Assembly (NCBI RefSeq): GCF_017573465.1
Contig: NZ_JAGEPF010000042.1
Span: 24,367 to 88,366 of the forward strand
Source: Actinomadura violacea
Lineage (GTDB): Bacteria; Actinomycetota; Actinomycetes; Streptosporangiales; Streptosporangiaceae
Length of the DNA: 64,000 nucleotides
Reading direction: 5' to 3'
The first letter of the stretch is position 1; every line of letters starts with the position of its first letter. Shown piece after piece: positions 49,625 through 57,791 of the stretch. The notes beneath the pieces are model-generated. The model was not told the origin of the DNA. It did no database searches and saw only the letters and a program-made list of their open reading frames with translations. The position numbers and the translations under genes are program-made.

Positions 49625-51349
49625 TCACTTGGCGTCCGCGTAGCGGTCGACGACGGCGATCTCCATCGGGAAGGCGACGGGCGTGGTGCCGAACAGCAGC
49701 GTCCGCGCCTCCTCGGAGGAGGCGCGGACGGCCTCGGTGACGGCGTCCGCGAGCTCCGCCGGGGCGTGCACGATGACCTCGTCGTGCTGGAAGAAGACCA
49801 GGCGGGGCGGGCCGAGCGCGGTGAGCCGGCGGCGCAGCGAGCCGAGCAGGGCGAGGGCCCAGTCGGCGGCGGTGGCCTGGACGACGAAGTTGCGGGTGAA
49901 CCGGCCGCGGCTGCGCAGCGCCTGCGCGGCCGTCGCCGGGCGGCGCGCGCCGTCCGGGGTCGGTTCGGCGGGGTCGCGCTCGTCGTCGCCGGTGAGGGTC
50001 AGCTCGCGCCAGCCCGCCGACGGCGGCGGGCAGGTGCGGCCGAGCAGGGACCGGACGAGCCGCCCGCGCTCCCCCGCGCGGGCGGCGGCCTCGACGTACT
50101 CGAACGCGTCGGGGAACCGGCTCTTCAGCACGCCGAGGAGCTGCACGGCCTCGCCGGTCCCGCCGCCGTACATCGCCGACAGCAGGGCGAGCTTGGCCTT
50201 CGCGCGCGCGGACAGCCCGCCTGTGGCCTCGTCGGAGCGGAACGCGTCGGAGAGCGCCGCATAGAGGTCGCCGTGGGCGGCGGCGTCGGCGAAGGCGCGG
50301 TCGCCCGCGAGGGCGGCGAGGACGCGCGGTTCGAGCTGCGCCGCGTCCGCCACCACCAGGCACCACCCGGGGTCGGCGACGACGGCCCGGCGCAGCACGC
50401 GCGGGATCTGCAGCGCTCCCCCGCCGTTGGTGGCCCATCGCCCGGACACCACGCCGCCCACCACGTACTCGGGCCGGAACCGCCCGCCGCGCACCCACGT
50501 GTCGAGCCACGCCCAGCCGTGCGCGGCGTGCAGGCGGGCGAGCTCCTTGTACTCCAGCAGCAGCGGGACGGCCGGGTGGTCGACGCGCTTCAGCACGTAC
50601 GCGCGGGTGGACGGGATCGGCAGGCCGGCCGCGGCGAACGCCTTGAGGATCTGCGCCGGGGAGTCGGGGTTGACGTGCGTGCGCGGGCCGAACGCGGCGC
50701 CGATCCGGTCGGCGAGCTCCTGCAGCCGGCGCGGGCGCAGCCCGCCCGACGGGCGGGGGCCGAGCAGCTCGGTGAGCAGCGCGTCGTGCTCGGCGGCCGA
50801 CCAGGGCAGCCCGTCGTGGCCGAGTTCGGCGGCGACGAGCGATCCGGCGGACTCGGCGGCGGCGAGCAGCGCGAACCCGTCCAGGCCCGCGACGGCGCGC
50901 CGCTGCGCCGCGTGGACCTCGACGATCTGCGCGAGGTCGTCGTGGGGCGCCGCGCGCTCGCCGGTGTCGTCGTCGCCGAACAGCGACGCCTGCGCGGACG
51001 CCTCCTCGTGCGACGGCGGCGGGTCGGGCGGGACGGGCCGCCCGTGCAGCCGCGCCGATGCCGCCCGGACCGAGCGCGGCTCCCCGTACCGGCCCGCGTG
51101 CCCGAGCAGCAGGTTCTCGACGAGTTCGAGGTCGTGGCAGCGGGCGACGCGGACCCCGGCGGCCAGCAGCCGCGGGTACAGCCGGGCCGTGGACGCCCAC
51201 ACCCAGCGCGGCGCGTCCTCACGTTCGCGCGCGGCGATCTCGCCGGCGAGGTCGGCGACGGTGTACGCGGGCGCGGCGGGCGAGCCGTCCTCCGCCAGGG
51301 GCCGCAGCCCGCCCCCGGCCCCCGCCCCGGCGGCCACCGCGATCCTCAC
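49625..51349 (-). CDS. PolA-like bifunctional 3'-5' exonuclease/DNA polymerase homologue
   Basis: 574 residues, much shorter than DNA polymerase I (about 900). The polymerase half is clear: motif A VVADAAQLEPRVLA, O-helix-like ARAKAKLALLSAMYGGG, motif C VFFQHDEVIVHAP. The usual DYSQIELR is changed to DAAQLEPR, keeping the first Asp; motif C keeps HDE. The N-terminal 200 residues are an eroded exonuclease-like domain without the DEDD carboxylates that I can identify. No 5' nuclease domain. Start GTG at 51349. Widespread in actinomycetes beside a full PolA elsewhere; role unproven. Confidence 0.85.
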   Translation of the reverse strand: MRIAVAAGAGAGGGLRPLAEDGSPAAPAYTVADLAGEIAAREREDAPRWVWASTARLYPRLLAAGVRVARCHDLELVENLLLGHAGRYGEPRSVRAASARLHGRPVPPDPPPSHEEASAQASLFGDDDTGERAAPHDDLAQIVEVHAAQRRAVAGLDGFALLAAAESAGSLVAAELGHDGLPWSAAEHDALLTELLGPRPSGGLRPRRLQELADRIGAAFGPRTHVNPDSPAQILKAFAAAGLPIPSTRAYVLKRVDHPAVPLLLEYKELARLHAAHGWAWLDTWVRGGRFRPEYVVGGVVSGRWATNGGGALQIPRVLRRAVVADPGWCLVVADAAQLEPRVLAALAGDRAFADAAAHGDLYAALSDAFRSDEATGGLSARAKAKLALLSAMYGGGTGEAVQLLGVLKSRFPDAFEYVEAAARAGERGRLVRSLLGRTCPPPSAGWRELTLTGDDERDPAEPTPDGARRPATAAQALRSRGRFTRNFVVQATAADWALALLGSLRRRLTALGPPRLVFFQHDEVIVHAPAELADAVTEAVRASSEEARTLLFGTTPVAFPMEIAVVDRYADAK

Positions 51350-51377
51350 CCGCCCATTCTCGCGCCCGCCTACGACA

Positions 51378-51409
51378 GAACCTCCCCCGCCGGGCGGCGG
51401 AGGAGGTTC
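51378..51409 (-). terminator. Terminator after the DUF4234 gene
   Basis: GAACCTCC (51378-51385) pairs with GGAGGTTC (51402-51409); inside, CCGCC pairs with GGCGG around GGGC. It lies between the DUF4234 stop (51467) and the polymerase start (51349). Confidence 0.65.
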
Positions 51410-51466
51410 GATGCCGTACCAGGAGGCCAGGGCCGCGGCCCCCTCGCGGGGTCGGTGCGGATCAGG

Positions 51467-51982
51467 TCAGGCGACGAGGGAGACCTGCTGGCCCGCGGGC
51501 GTCTCGCCGTAGCGGTCGACGACCTTGTTGATCTGGATCTGGTAGTACAGCACGCCGAAGCCGATGAGGCCGAGCAGGAAGCCCATGCCCCCGCTGCAGG
51601 TGGCGGGCAGGCCGGCGGCGCGCTGCGCCTGGGCGATGCGGCCGCCGAGCTTGCACCACACGACGAGCGGCCAGATCCCGAGGGTGATGAACCCGAAGAT
51701 CATCGACAGCAGCGCGCCGGTGGCGGCGTCGTCGATGCGGCGGTCGTAGTTGTGCAGCTCGCTGTGGACCTTGAACATCCACACGAGCCCGTAGATGCCG
51801 AGCGTGATCATCGGGAGTCCGAGCCACGCGCCGACGGGGTTGCGGCGCTTCATGTTGTAGCCGGCGCCGCGGGCGACGGCCTGCTGCTGTTGCTGCGCCG
51901 GGGCCGGCTCGTAGCCGCCCTGGTAGGCCTGCTGCTGTTGCTGCTGGTATGGCTGGCCCTGACCCTGCTGGGGGTAACTCAT
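51467..51982 (-). CDS. DUF4234 membrane protein with Gln-rich N-terminus
   Basis: 171 residues. Residues 1-40 are rich in Gln, Tyr and Pro (runs of Gln), probably disordered. Then MKRRNPVGAWLGLPMITLGIYGLVWMFKVHSELHNYDRRI, the DUF4234 core, and further membrane spans near 90-110 and 135-150. The ATG at 51982 has AGGAG nine bases upstream. Function unknown. Confidence 0.8.
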   Translation of the reverse strand: MSYPQQGQGQPYQQQQQQAYQGGYEPAPAQQQQQAVARGAGYNMKRRNPVGAWLGLPMITLGIYGLVWMFKVHSELHNYDRRIDDAATGALLSMIFGFITLGIWPLVVWCKLGGRIAQAQRAAGLPATCSGGMGFLLGLIGFGVLYYQIQINKVVDRYGETPAGQQVSLVA

Positions 51983-52115
51983 CGAGTCGCTCTCCTGGGG
52001 ACGCGGTCGTTCTCCGGCCGACCGTCCGTTACCGGTCACCTGTTCGGTGAGCTGAGACTGTAACGGCATTACGGCACGTCGCGCGGCAAATCGACGCATT
52101 TTGTCGACATTTCTG

Positions 52116-52133
52116 GCGGATTCTCCAATCCGC
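52116..52133 (-). terminator. Terminator of the metallophosphoesterase gene
   Basis: GCGGATT-ctcc-AATCCGC, a perfect 7-bp stem 14 bases after the stop codon at 52148. Confidence 0.6.
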
Positions 52134-52147
52134 GCGTCACACCCGCC

Positions 52148-53662
52148 TCACCGGAGCGGGATCGTCACCTCGTCCTCGACCGGCGGCACGGCCTCCTGGT
52201 CGCCGCAGCCGGTCGCCGCGAAGCAGCGGACCCGGACCTGCGAGGCGGTCACGTCCAGCCGGAGGAAGCTCTTGAAGAACGGCGGGCTGTCCCAGTCCGC
52301 CATTTCGGAGCGGAACCGCTGCGGCATCCGGCGCACCGGCAGCCGCAGGAAGTGCGGGCGGCGCCGGCCGCCGCGCGGAACGCCCAGAACGAATGCGACG
52401 AACCGGGCACGGCGGGACGGTTCCACACTGTCGTACGGACGTCCCGGAACGATCCCCACCCGCGACCGGATGACCGCCGTGGCCTCCTCCGGCGTCAGGT
52501 CGAACAACCCGGGCATCCGCAACCACCGCCCGTACAACTGGCTGTAGCGCGACAGCGAGTCGCCGCGCAGCGGATAGCAGCGGAAGTCCTTCTCCTCGAC
52601 CACGTCGGCGCGCGGGATCGTGTGCGTCGCGTGCATGAACGCCCCGCCGCCGCCCGCCACGACGTACTGGATGACGCGGCCGGTCGCGTCCACCTTCACC
52701 GGGTAGCGCTGGTAGTTGTGGATGTCGCCGCCGACCGCGAGCACGTAGTGGTGCGCCGGGTCGCGGACGATCTCGTCGACCGTCCCGCCGCCCTCGATGG
52801 CCCCCGGGTGGTGCTCGTCGTCCACGTACAGCGGCTTGCCGGTGACCAGCATCTTCGGCTTGGGCCCCGCGGACACCTCGCGCAGCCATTCGCCCTGGTC
52901 GCGGTCGATGCCGCCGGTGATCCCGGTGTCGATGCCGATGATGCGCAGCGAGGGCGTGTCGATCGCCCAGTACGGCCCGGGCTGGACGGTCTGCTGCCCG
53001 GGCGCGCCCCGGTACAGGGAGCGGGCCTCGGCGAGCGCGCGCTCGTCGACCTTCCCGGAGCGGCGCCAGAACAGGCGCGGGATGAACGAGAGCGGGCCGC
53101 GCCAGCGGGGCGCGCAGTCCCCGTCCAGGCCGCAGAAGACGTGCAGGAACCCGCGCAGGCCGTCGTACCAGTCGTGGTTGCCCGGGACGGCGTAGATCGG
53201 CGCCGGGTAGTCGCGGTAAGGGCGGTAGAACTTCTCGGGGTAGTCGCCCGCGTCGCCGGTCGGGTAGATGACATCGCTCGCGACGACCAGGAAGTCGGTG
53301 CCCGCCGTGGCGTTCAGCAGCGGCGGCACCACGGCGTACTGCGACCGGTCGCCCTCCCCCGTGTCGCCCATGAGCGCGAAGGAGAACTCCGGCTCCGAGC
53401 GGTGCACGGTGAACGCGGCGGGCGTCCCGCGTTCGCGCAGCGCGGCCACGGCCCGCCGCCGGATCGCGTTGGACGGATCGCCGAACAGCCGCGCGACCAC
53501 GTCGTTGCGGGCCCGCCACAGCACCTTGGGACGCCGCCACGAGAAGTCGGGAACGTGCTCGGGGAGCAGATCGCGGAACGTGCCCGGCGTGCGGCACGCC
53601 CACCCCGCACCCGCCTCGGACACGCGCGAGTTCTCGGGGGCGGCGGCTTGCTCGGCGCACAC
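52148..53662 (-). CDS. Calcineurin-like metallophosphoesterase
   Basis: 504 residues. Metal-binding motifs: FALMGDTGEGD, VVASDVIYPTGD, VPGNHDWYDG and VGGDIHNYQRY. The usual GD of the second motif reads SD here, while the Asp is kept. The first 90 residues and the last 130 are family-specific extensions; the C-terminus is a beta-rich domain ending VEDEVTIPLR. No signal peptide or membrane span is seen. Substrate unknown. Start GTG at 53662 with GGAGG seven bases upstream. Transcribed behind, but terminated separately from, yccF. Confidence 0.85.
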   Translation of the reverse strand: MCAEQAAAPENSRVSEAGAGWACRTPGTFRDLLPEHVPDFSWRRPKVLWRARNDVVARLFGDPSNAIRRRAVAALRERGTPAAFTVHRSEPEFSFALMGDTGEGDRSQYAVVPPLLNATAGTDFLVVASDVIYPTGDAGDYPEKFYRPYRDYPAPIYAVPGNHDWYDGLRGFLHVFCGLDGDCAPRWRGPLSFIPRLFWRRSGKVDERALAEARSLYRGAPGQQTVQPGPYWAIDTPSLRIIGIDTGITGGIDRDQGEWLREVSAGPKPKMLVTGKPLYVDDEHHPGAIEGGGTVDEIVRDPAHHYVLAVGGDIHNYQRYPVKVDATGRVIQYVVAGGGGAFMHATHTIPRADVVEEKDFRCYPLRGDSLSRYSQLYGRWLRMPGLFDLTPEEATAVIRSRVGIVPGRPYDSVEPSRRARFVAFVLGVPRGGRRRPHFLRLPVRRMPQRFRSEMADWDSPPFFKSFLRLDVTASQVRVRCFAATGCGDQEAVPPVEDEVTIPLR

Positions 53663-53729
53663 GGGGGGCCTCCGGCGGGGGTGAGGGGATCTCCCCAGCC
53701 TGTCCGGAGGCGATTACGGGCGTCAAGCA

Positions 53730-53754
53730 ACACGCCCCCATGGAACGGGCGTGT
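53730..53754 (-). terminator. Terminator of the yccF gene
   Basis: ACACGCCC (53730-53737) pairs with GGGCGTGT (53747-53754), an 8-bp stem three bases after the yccF stop codon. Confidence 0.65.
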
Positions 53755-53757
53755 CGT

Positions 53758-54156
53758 TCAGGCGGCGCCGAAGGTGCGCGGATCGCCGGACGGGACGATC
53801 TCGCGGCCGAGCGGCAGCAGCGAGACCGGGATCAGCTTGAAGTTGGCGATGCCGAACGGGATGCCGATGATCGTCACGCACAGCGCGATCCCGGTGAACA
53901 GGTGGCCGAGGGCCAGCCACCAGCCCGCCACGATCACCCAGATGACGTTGCCGATCGCCGATCCGGCGCCCGCGTCGCGGCGCCGCGCCACCGTGTAGCC
54001 GAACGGCCAGAGCGTGTACATCGCGATCCGGAACGAGGCGATGCCGAACGGGATCGTGATGATCAGCACGCAGCAGATGATCCCGGCGAGGGCGTAGCCG
54101 ATGGCGAGCCACAGGCCCGAGAACACGAGCCAGATCAGATTGAGGAGGGTGCGCAC
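53758..54156 (-). CDS. yccF: YccF domain membrane protein
   Basis: 132 residues, two repeats of the YccF unit: IICCVLIITIPFGIASFRIAMYTLWPFGYTV (first) and IALCVTIIGIPFGIANFKLIPVSLLPLGREIV (second), giving about four membrane segments. Conserved inner membrane protein with no defined role. Start GTG at 54156. The gene lies nine bp behind a small secreted protein gene, so the two are likely co-transcribed. Confidence 0.9.
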   Translation of the reverse strand: MRTLLNLIWLVFSGLWLAIGYALAGIICCVLIITIPFGIASFRIAMYTLWPFGYTVARRRDAGAGSAIGNVIWVIVAGWWLALGHLFTGIALCVTIIGIPFGIANFKLIPVSLLPLGREIVPSGDPRTFGAA

Positions 54157-54165
54157 CCGCTCAGC

Positions 54166-54405
54166 CTAGGCGCGGGCCATGCGCGCGGAAATGGGGCGCG
54201 CCGGGGCGATCGAGGCGCCCGGGGTCCGCGCGGCGGACCGGGCGGGCGCGGTCAGGCTCCGGATCGGGACGGGACGCCCCGGGCCGAACCGGAACCGGAC
54301 CGTGGTGGGCGCCGGCGCCACCCCCAGAGACGCCGGCGCCACCACGCGGAGGGCGCCTGCGGCCATCATGAGTCCCCCCAGAACGGCGAGCGATCGCCTT
54401 CTCAT
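54166..54405 (-). CDS. Small secreted or membrane-anchored protein, unknown
   Basis: 79 residues. Three Arg, then a hydrophobic signal (LAVLGGLMMAAGALRVVAPASLG), then a Pro/Arg/Ala-rich tail. A good GGAGG precedes the ATG at 54405, and a promoter is visible at 54455-54485, so the gene is probably real despite its low complexity. No family recognised. Confidence 0.55.
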   Translation of the reverse strand: MRRRSLAVLGGLMMAAGALRVVAPASLGVAPAPTTVRFRFGPGRPVPIRSLTAPARSAARTPGASIAPARPISARMARA

Positions 54406-54429
54406 GATGCCTCCACAGACGACCCCAAG

Positions 54430-54445
54430 GTCCCGAAAGCGGGAC
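54430..54445 (-). promoter_or_regulatory. Leader hairpin before the 79-aa protein gene
   Basis: GTCCCG-aaag-CGGGAC, a perfect 6-bp stem between the promoter and the start codon. Confidence 0.35.
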
Positions 54446-54454
54446 GTAATTGAC

Positions 54455-54485
54455 GTTATACGGGGGGCCGTAATGGGCGTGTAAA
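54455..54485 (-). promoter_or_regulatory. Promoter of the small secreted protein/yccF unit
   Basis: On the minus strand TTTACA (54485-54480) and TATAAC (54460-54455) with a 19-bp spacer (18 if TTACAC is read as -35). The -10 matches the consensus at five of six positions. Confidence 0.55.
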
Positions 54486-54592
54486 CCGCCCCAAATGAAG
54501 GTCCAAAAACCGAGGATCTTGCATCCTCGCAGCTCAGAGCACCTTTTCCGGAGCCTCCCCCGGCGGCCCGCCCACGGCCCTCGCGAGGCCCG

Positions 54593-55483
54593 TTACGGCG
54601 CCAGCACGCGCAGCGCGCCGGGCATCACCTTCGCGGTCACCGGGAGCACGCCGGGCAGCTCCCCGTCGGCGCCGTACGGCAGCGTCCGGCCGGGCGGCCC
54701 GGCCAGCTCGATCCGCACCTCGCGGCCCCGCAGCACCTCGACCTGGGGCCGCCGGACGTGCGTGCCGGCCTCCAGCTCCCGCATCACCGCGAAGAACAGC
54801 ATCCGGGAGGCGTCGCGGACCAGCACCACGTCGAGCAGGCCGTCGTCCACCCGGGCGTCCGGCGCGATGTGCTTGCCGAACCCGTAGTAGCCGGAGTTCG
54901 CGGCGACGACGGTGTAGCCCTCGCGGCGGTGCTCCTCGCCGTCCACGATCACCCGGTAGTCGGCCGCGCGCCAGGAGACGATCGCGCGCAGCGCCCCGAC
55001 GTAATAGGCCGCCGAGCCGCGCAGCAGCCGGGTCTTGTTCGCGTTGGCGTTGGCGACGGCGTCCACGCCGGCGTAGACGCTGCCGAGCACGGGCGTGCCG
55101 TTGGCCTCGATCGCGTCGACCGCGCGGGGCTCCCCGTCCAGCAGCAGTGGGGCGAGCCGCTCCGGGTCGGAGGGGACGCCGAGCTGGCGGGCGAAGTCGT
55201 TGCCGCGCCCGGCGGGCACGATCCCGAACACCGCGTCAGTGCCGGCGAGCGCGCCGCCGACGCAGCCGACCATGCCGTCGCCGCCGACGCCGAGCACCAC
55301 CCGGCCCGCCGCGGCGGCGTCGCGCGCGACGGTGTGCGCGTGGTCCAGGCCGCGGCTGTACTCGACGGCGACCTCCGCGCCGGCCTCGCGCAGCAGCCGG
55401 GCCAGCGGGATCATCGAGGACGCCGACGCCGACCCGCCGGCGGCCGGGTTGACGATCGCGGTGAACGCGCGGGGGGTGGTCAT
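54593..55483 (-). CDS. Diacylglycerol kinase family lipid kinase
   Basis: 296 residues of the DagK/YegS/sphingosine-kinase fold. AIVNPAAGGSA, the nucleotide loop LGVGGDGMVGCVGGAL (GGDG), IVPAGRGNDFARQL and the C-terminal DARVDDGLLDVVLV are all present. It phosphorylates diacylglycerol or a related lipid to phosphatidate. Mycobacterial Rv2252, its likely orthologue by context, is a DAG kinase linked to PIM synthesis. The ATG at 55483 follows the flavoprotein stop by five bases. Confidence 0.9.
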   Translation of the reverse strand: MTTPRAFTAIVNPAAGGSASASSMIPLARLLREAGAEVAVEYSRGLDHAHTVARDAAAAGRVVLGVGGDGMVGCVGGALAGTDAVFGIVPAGRGNDFARQLGVPSDPERLAPLLLDGEPRAVDAIEANGTPVLGSVYAGVDAVANANANKTRLLRGSAAYYVGALRAIVSWRAADYRVIVDGEEHRREGYTVVAANSGYYGFGKHIAPDARVDDGLLDVVLVRDASRMLFFAVMRELEAGTHVRRPQVEVLRGREVRIELAGPPGRTLPYGADGELPGVLPVTAKVMPGALRVLAP

Positions 55484-55488
55484 GGCGG

Positions 55489-57108
55489 CTACTCCCCGGC
55501 GGCCGGCGGGACGAGGACGCCGGGGTTGAGGATCCCGGCCGGGTCGAGGCTGTCCTTGACCGCCCGCAGGATCCCGGCGCCGAGCGGGCCGATCTCCCGG
55601 GCGTACCACTCGCGGTGGTCGGTGCCCACGCCGTGGTGGTGGCTGATCGTGCCGCCCGCGTCGATGATCGCGTCGGAGGCGGCCCGTTTGGCGCCGTCCC
55701 AGTGCGCGAGGGGGTCGTCGCCCTGCGCGGACACGACGGTGAAGTACAGCGACGCGCCCGCCGGGTAGACGTGCGAGATGTGGCACATGACCAGCGGCGG
55801 CGTGCCGGCGCCCGACAGCGTGCCGATCAGCGCGCAGCGGACGGCCTCGTACAGCTTCGGGACGTCGCTCCAGAACGCCGCGGTCTCCAGCGTCTCGGCG
55901 AACGCGCCGACGTCCAGGAGCGCGTCGCGCAGGTAGGGGGCGCTGAAGCGGCCGTGCCGCCACTTCTCCCCCGGCGCGTCGCCGAGCGGCTCGCCGCCCG
56001 CCTCCCGCAGGACGGCGGCGGTCCGGGCGCGGCGTTCGGCGATCTCCTCGGCGGTGCCCTCGTAGCCGAGGACGGCGAGGCAGCCGGCGGCCGTCGAGCC
56101 GCCGCCGATGGCCGCCGGGTCGGCCAGCCCGATCATGGTCTCGGTCTCGTCGGACAGCCGCAGCACCACGGGGAGCGGGCCGTCCTGGGCGAGGCGGCGC
56201 AGCGCGGCGGCGCCGTCGTCGAACGAGGCGAACCGCCAGCCCTCGTACGCCTTCTCCGGCGGGACGGGCCGGATCCGCACGGTCACCGAGGTGATCACGC
56301 CGAACGCGCCCTCGGAGCCGAGGACGAGCTGGCGCAGGTCGGGCCCGGCGGCCGACTTCGGCGCCCGGCCGAGGTCGAGGGAGCCCTGCGGGGTGGCGAC
56401 GGTGAGCCCGGTGACCATGTCGTCGAACCGGCCGTACCCGGCGGAGGCCTGGCCGCTGGAGCGGGCGGCGGCGAACCCGCCGATCGACGCCCACTCGAAC
56501 GACTGCGGGAAGTGCCCGAGGGTGTAGCCGCGCTCGCCGAGCAGTTCCTCGGCGCGGGGCGCGAGCATGCCCGGCTGCAGGACGGCCGTCCGGGACACCT
56601 CGTCGACGGAGACCAGGGCGTCCATGCGGCGCAGGTCGAGCGCGATGAACGCGTCGACCCCCTCGGGGGCCAGCCCGCCGACGACGGAGGTGCCGCCGCC
56701 GAACGGGACGACCGCGATCCGCCGCTCCGCGCAGGCCCGCAGCACCGCGAGGACCTCGTCGTGGGTGGCGGGCAGCACGACCGCGTCGGGCGCGTCGGCG
56801 GTCTCGCCGGCGCGGATGCGCACCAGGTCGGGGGTCGACTTGCCGCGGGTGTGCCGGACGCGGGACTCGGCGTCGGTGCGGACGTGCTCCGCGCCGACCG
56901 CCCCGGCGAGCGCGGTGAGCGCCTCCCCGGAGAGCCGGGGGCCCGCGACCTCGATCTCCTTCAGCGCGACGGGGGCCGCGTCGCCGGTCTTCACGCCGAG
57001 CAGGTCGCGCAGCAGCCCGACCGTGGGCTCGGGCAGCGGCGCCGCCTCGGCCGGGTCGCCCCAGCCGCTCCACAGCATGTCCCGCGTCCGCCCCGTGCTG
57101 GTCGTCAA
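55489..57108 (-). CDS. FAD-binding oxidoreductase, alkyl-DHAP synthase (AGPS)-like
   Basis: 539 residues from a TTG at 57108 with GGGGAGG upstream; ATG 57078 is the alternative. The PCMH-type FAD domain shows VVPFGGGTSVVGGL, then HFPQSFEWASIGGFAAARSSGQAS. HTRGKSTPDL near residue 87 and the C-terminal HHHGVGTDHREW match alkyldihydroxyacetonephosphate synthase, whose histidines are catalytic. Ether lipid formation or oxidation of a glycerol derivative are both possible. Orthologous by context to Rv2251. Operon with the lipid kinase; divergent from tetR. Confidence 0.85.
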   Translation of the reverse strand: MTTSTGRTRDMLWSGWGDPAEAAPLPEPTVGLLRDLLGVKTGDAAPVALKEIEVAGPRLSGEALTALAGAVGAEHVRTDAESRVRHTRGKSTPDLVRIRAGETADAPDAVVLPATHDEVLAVLRACAERRIAVVPFGGGTSVVGGLAPEGVDAFIALDLRRMDALVSVDEVSRTAVLQPGMLAPRAEELLGERGYTLGHFPQSFEWASIGGFAAARSSGQASAGYGRFDDMVTGLTVATPQGSLDLGRAPKSAAGPDLRQLVLGSEGAFGVITSVTVRIRPVPPEKAYEGWRFASFDDGAAALRRLAQDGPLPVVLRLSDETETMIGLADPAAIGGGSTAAGCLAVLGYEGTAEEIAERRARTAAVLREAGGEPLGDAPGEKWRHGRFSAPYLRDALLDVGAFAETLETAAFWSDVPKLYEAVRCALIGTLSGAGTPPLVMCHISHVYPAGASLYFTVVSAQGDDPLAHWDGAKRAASDAIIDAGGTISHHHGVGTDHREWYAREIGPLGAGILRAVKDSLDPAGILNPGVLVPPAAGE

Positions 57109-57157
57109 GGCGCCTCCCCTCCGACGGGCCGCTCCCGGCACCGTGTTCCCGTTCACC

Positions 57158-57181
57158 TGTCGCAGTGCTTACACTGTGACA
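57158..57181. promoter_or_regulatory. TetR operator in the tetR/flavoprotein divergent promoter
   Basis: TGTCGCAGTG-CTTA-CACTGTGACA: 10-bp arms with one mismatch, ending one base before the tetR start codon (57183). It can repress both directions. Confidence 0.7.
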
Positions 57182-57182
57182 C

Positions 57183-57791
57183 ATGACGTCGAATCGTCAC
57201 AACAGGTCGGCGGCCCGGACCGCCGACGACGCCGTGCTGGACGCCGCCCGCGACTGCGTGCTCGCCGTCGGGGTGCGCCGCACCACGCTCACCGACATCG
57301 CCCGCCGGGCCGGCGTCTCCCGCATGACGCTGTACCGCCGCTGGCCGGACGTCCGCACGATCGTGGCCGACCTGATGACCCGCGAGTGGACCGCGATCGG
57401 CACCGCCGTGCGGCCCGCCGAGGACGGCCGCCCGGTCCGGTCCCGGCTGGTGGACGGCCTGGTCACCGGCGTCCGCATGTTCCGCGACCACCCGCTGCTC
57501 CGCAAGATCGTCGAGGTCGACCCGGAGGCGCTGCTGCCCTACCTGCTGGACCGCTGCGGCGCCAGCCAGCAGGCCTTCCTGGAGATCTTCGAGGAGGCGC
57601 TGGCCGCCGGGCACGCCGACGGGACCGTCCGGGTGGACCATCCCCGCCGCCAGGCGCGCGCGCTGCTGCTGGTCGTGCAGTCCTTCGGGCTGTCCGCGCA
57701 GATCGTGATCGACGAGTCCGACCCCGAGCTCCCTTCCGACGCCTTCGACGCCGAACTCCGGCACATCCTGGAGAGGATGCTCAGCCCGTGA
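57183..57791 (+). CDS. TetR family regulator of the glycerolipid locus
   Basis: 202 residues. DNA-binding domain: VLDAARDCVLAVGVRRTTLTDIARRAGVSRMTLYRRW. Position between the flavoprotein/kinase operon and glpD mirrors Rv2250c. Its message is probably leaderless or nearly so, since the operator runs up to the start codon. It overlaps glpD (GTGA), so regulator and dehydrogenase are co-translated. Confidence 0.9.
   Translation: MTSNRHNRSAARTADDAVLDAARDCVLAVGVRRTTLTDIARRAGVSRMTLYRRWPDVRTIVADLMTREWTAIGTAVRPAEDGRPVRSRLVDGLVTGVRMFRDHPLLRKIVEVDPEALLPYLLDRCGASQQAFLEIFEEALAAGHADGTVRVDHPRRQARALLLVVQSFGLSAQIVIDESDPELPSDAFDAELRHILERMLSP

Noticed and set aside
54593..57184. One 863-codon protein joining the AGPS-like flavoprotein and lipid kinase regions
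   Set aside because: The upstream part is an out-of-frame Arg-rich shadow. The flavoprotein is fully coded in its own frame and the kinase has a start at 55483.
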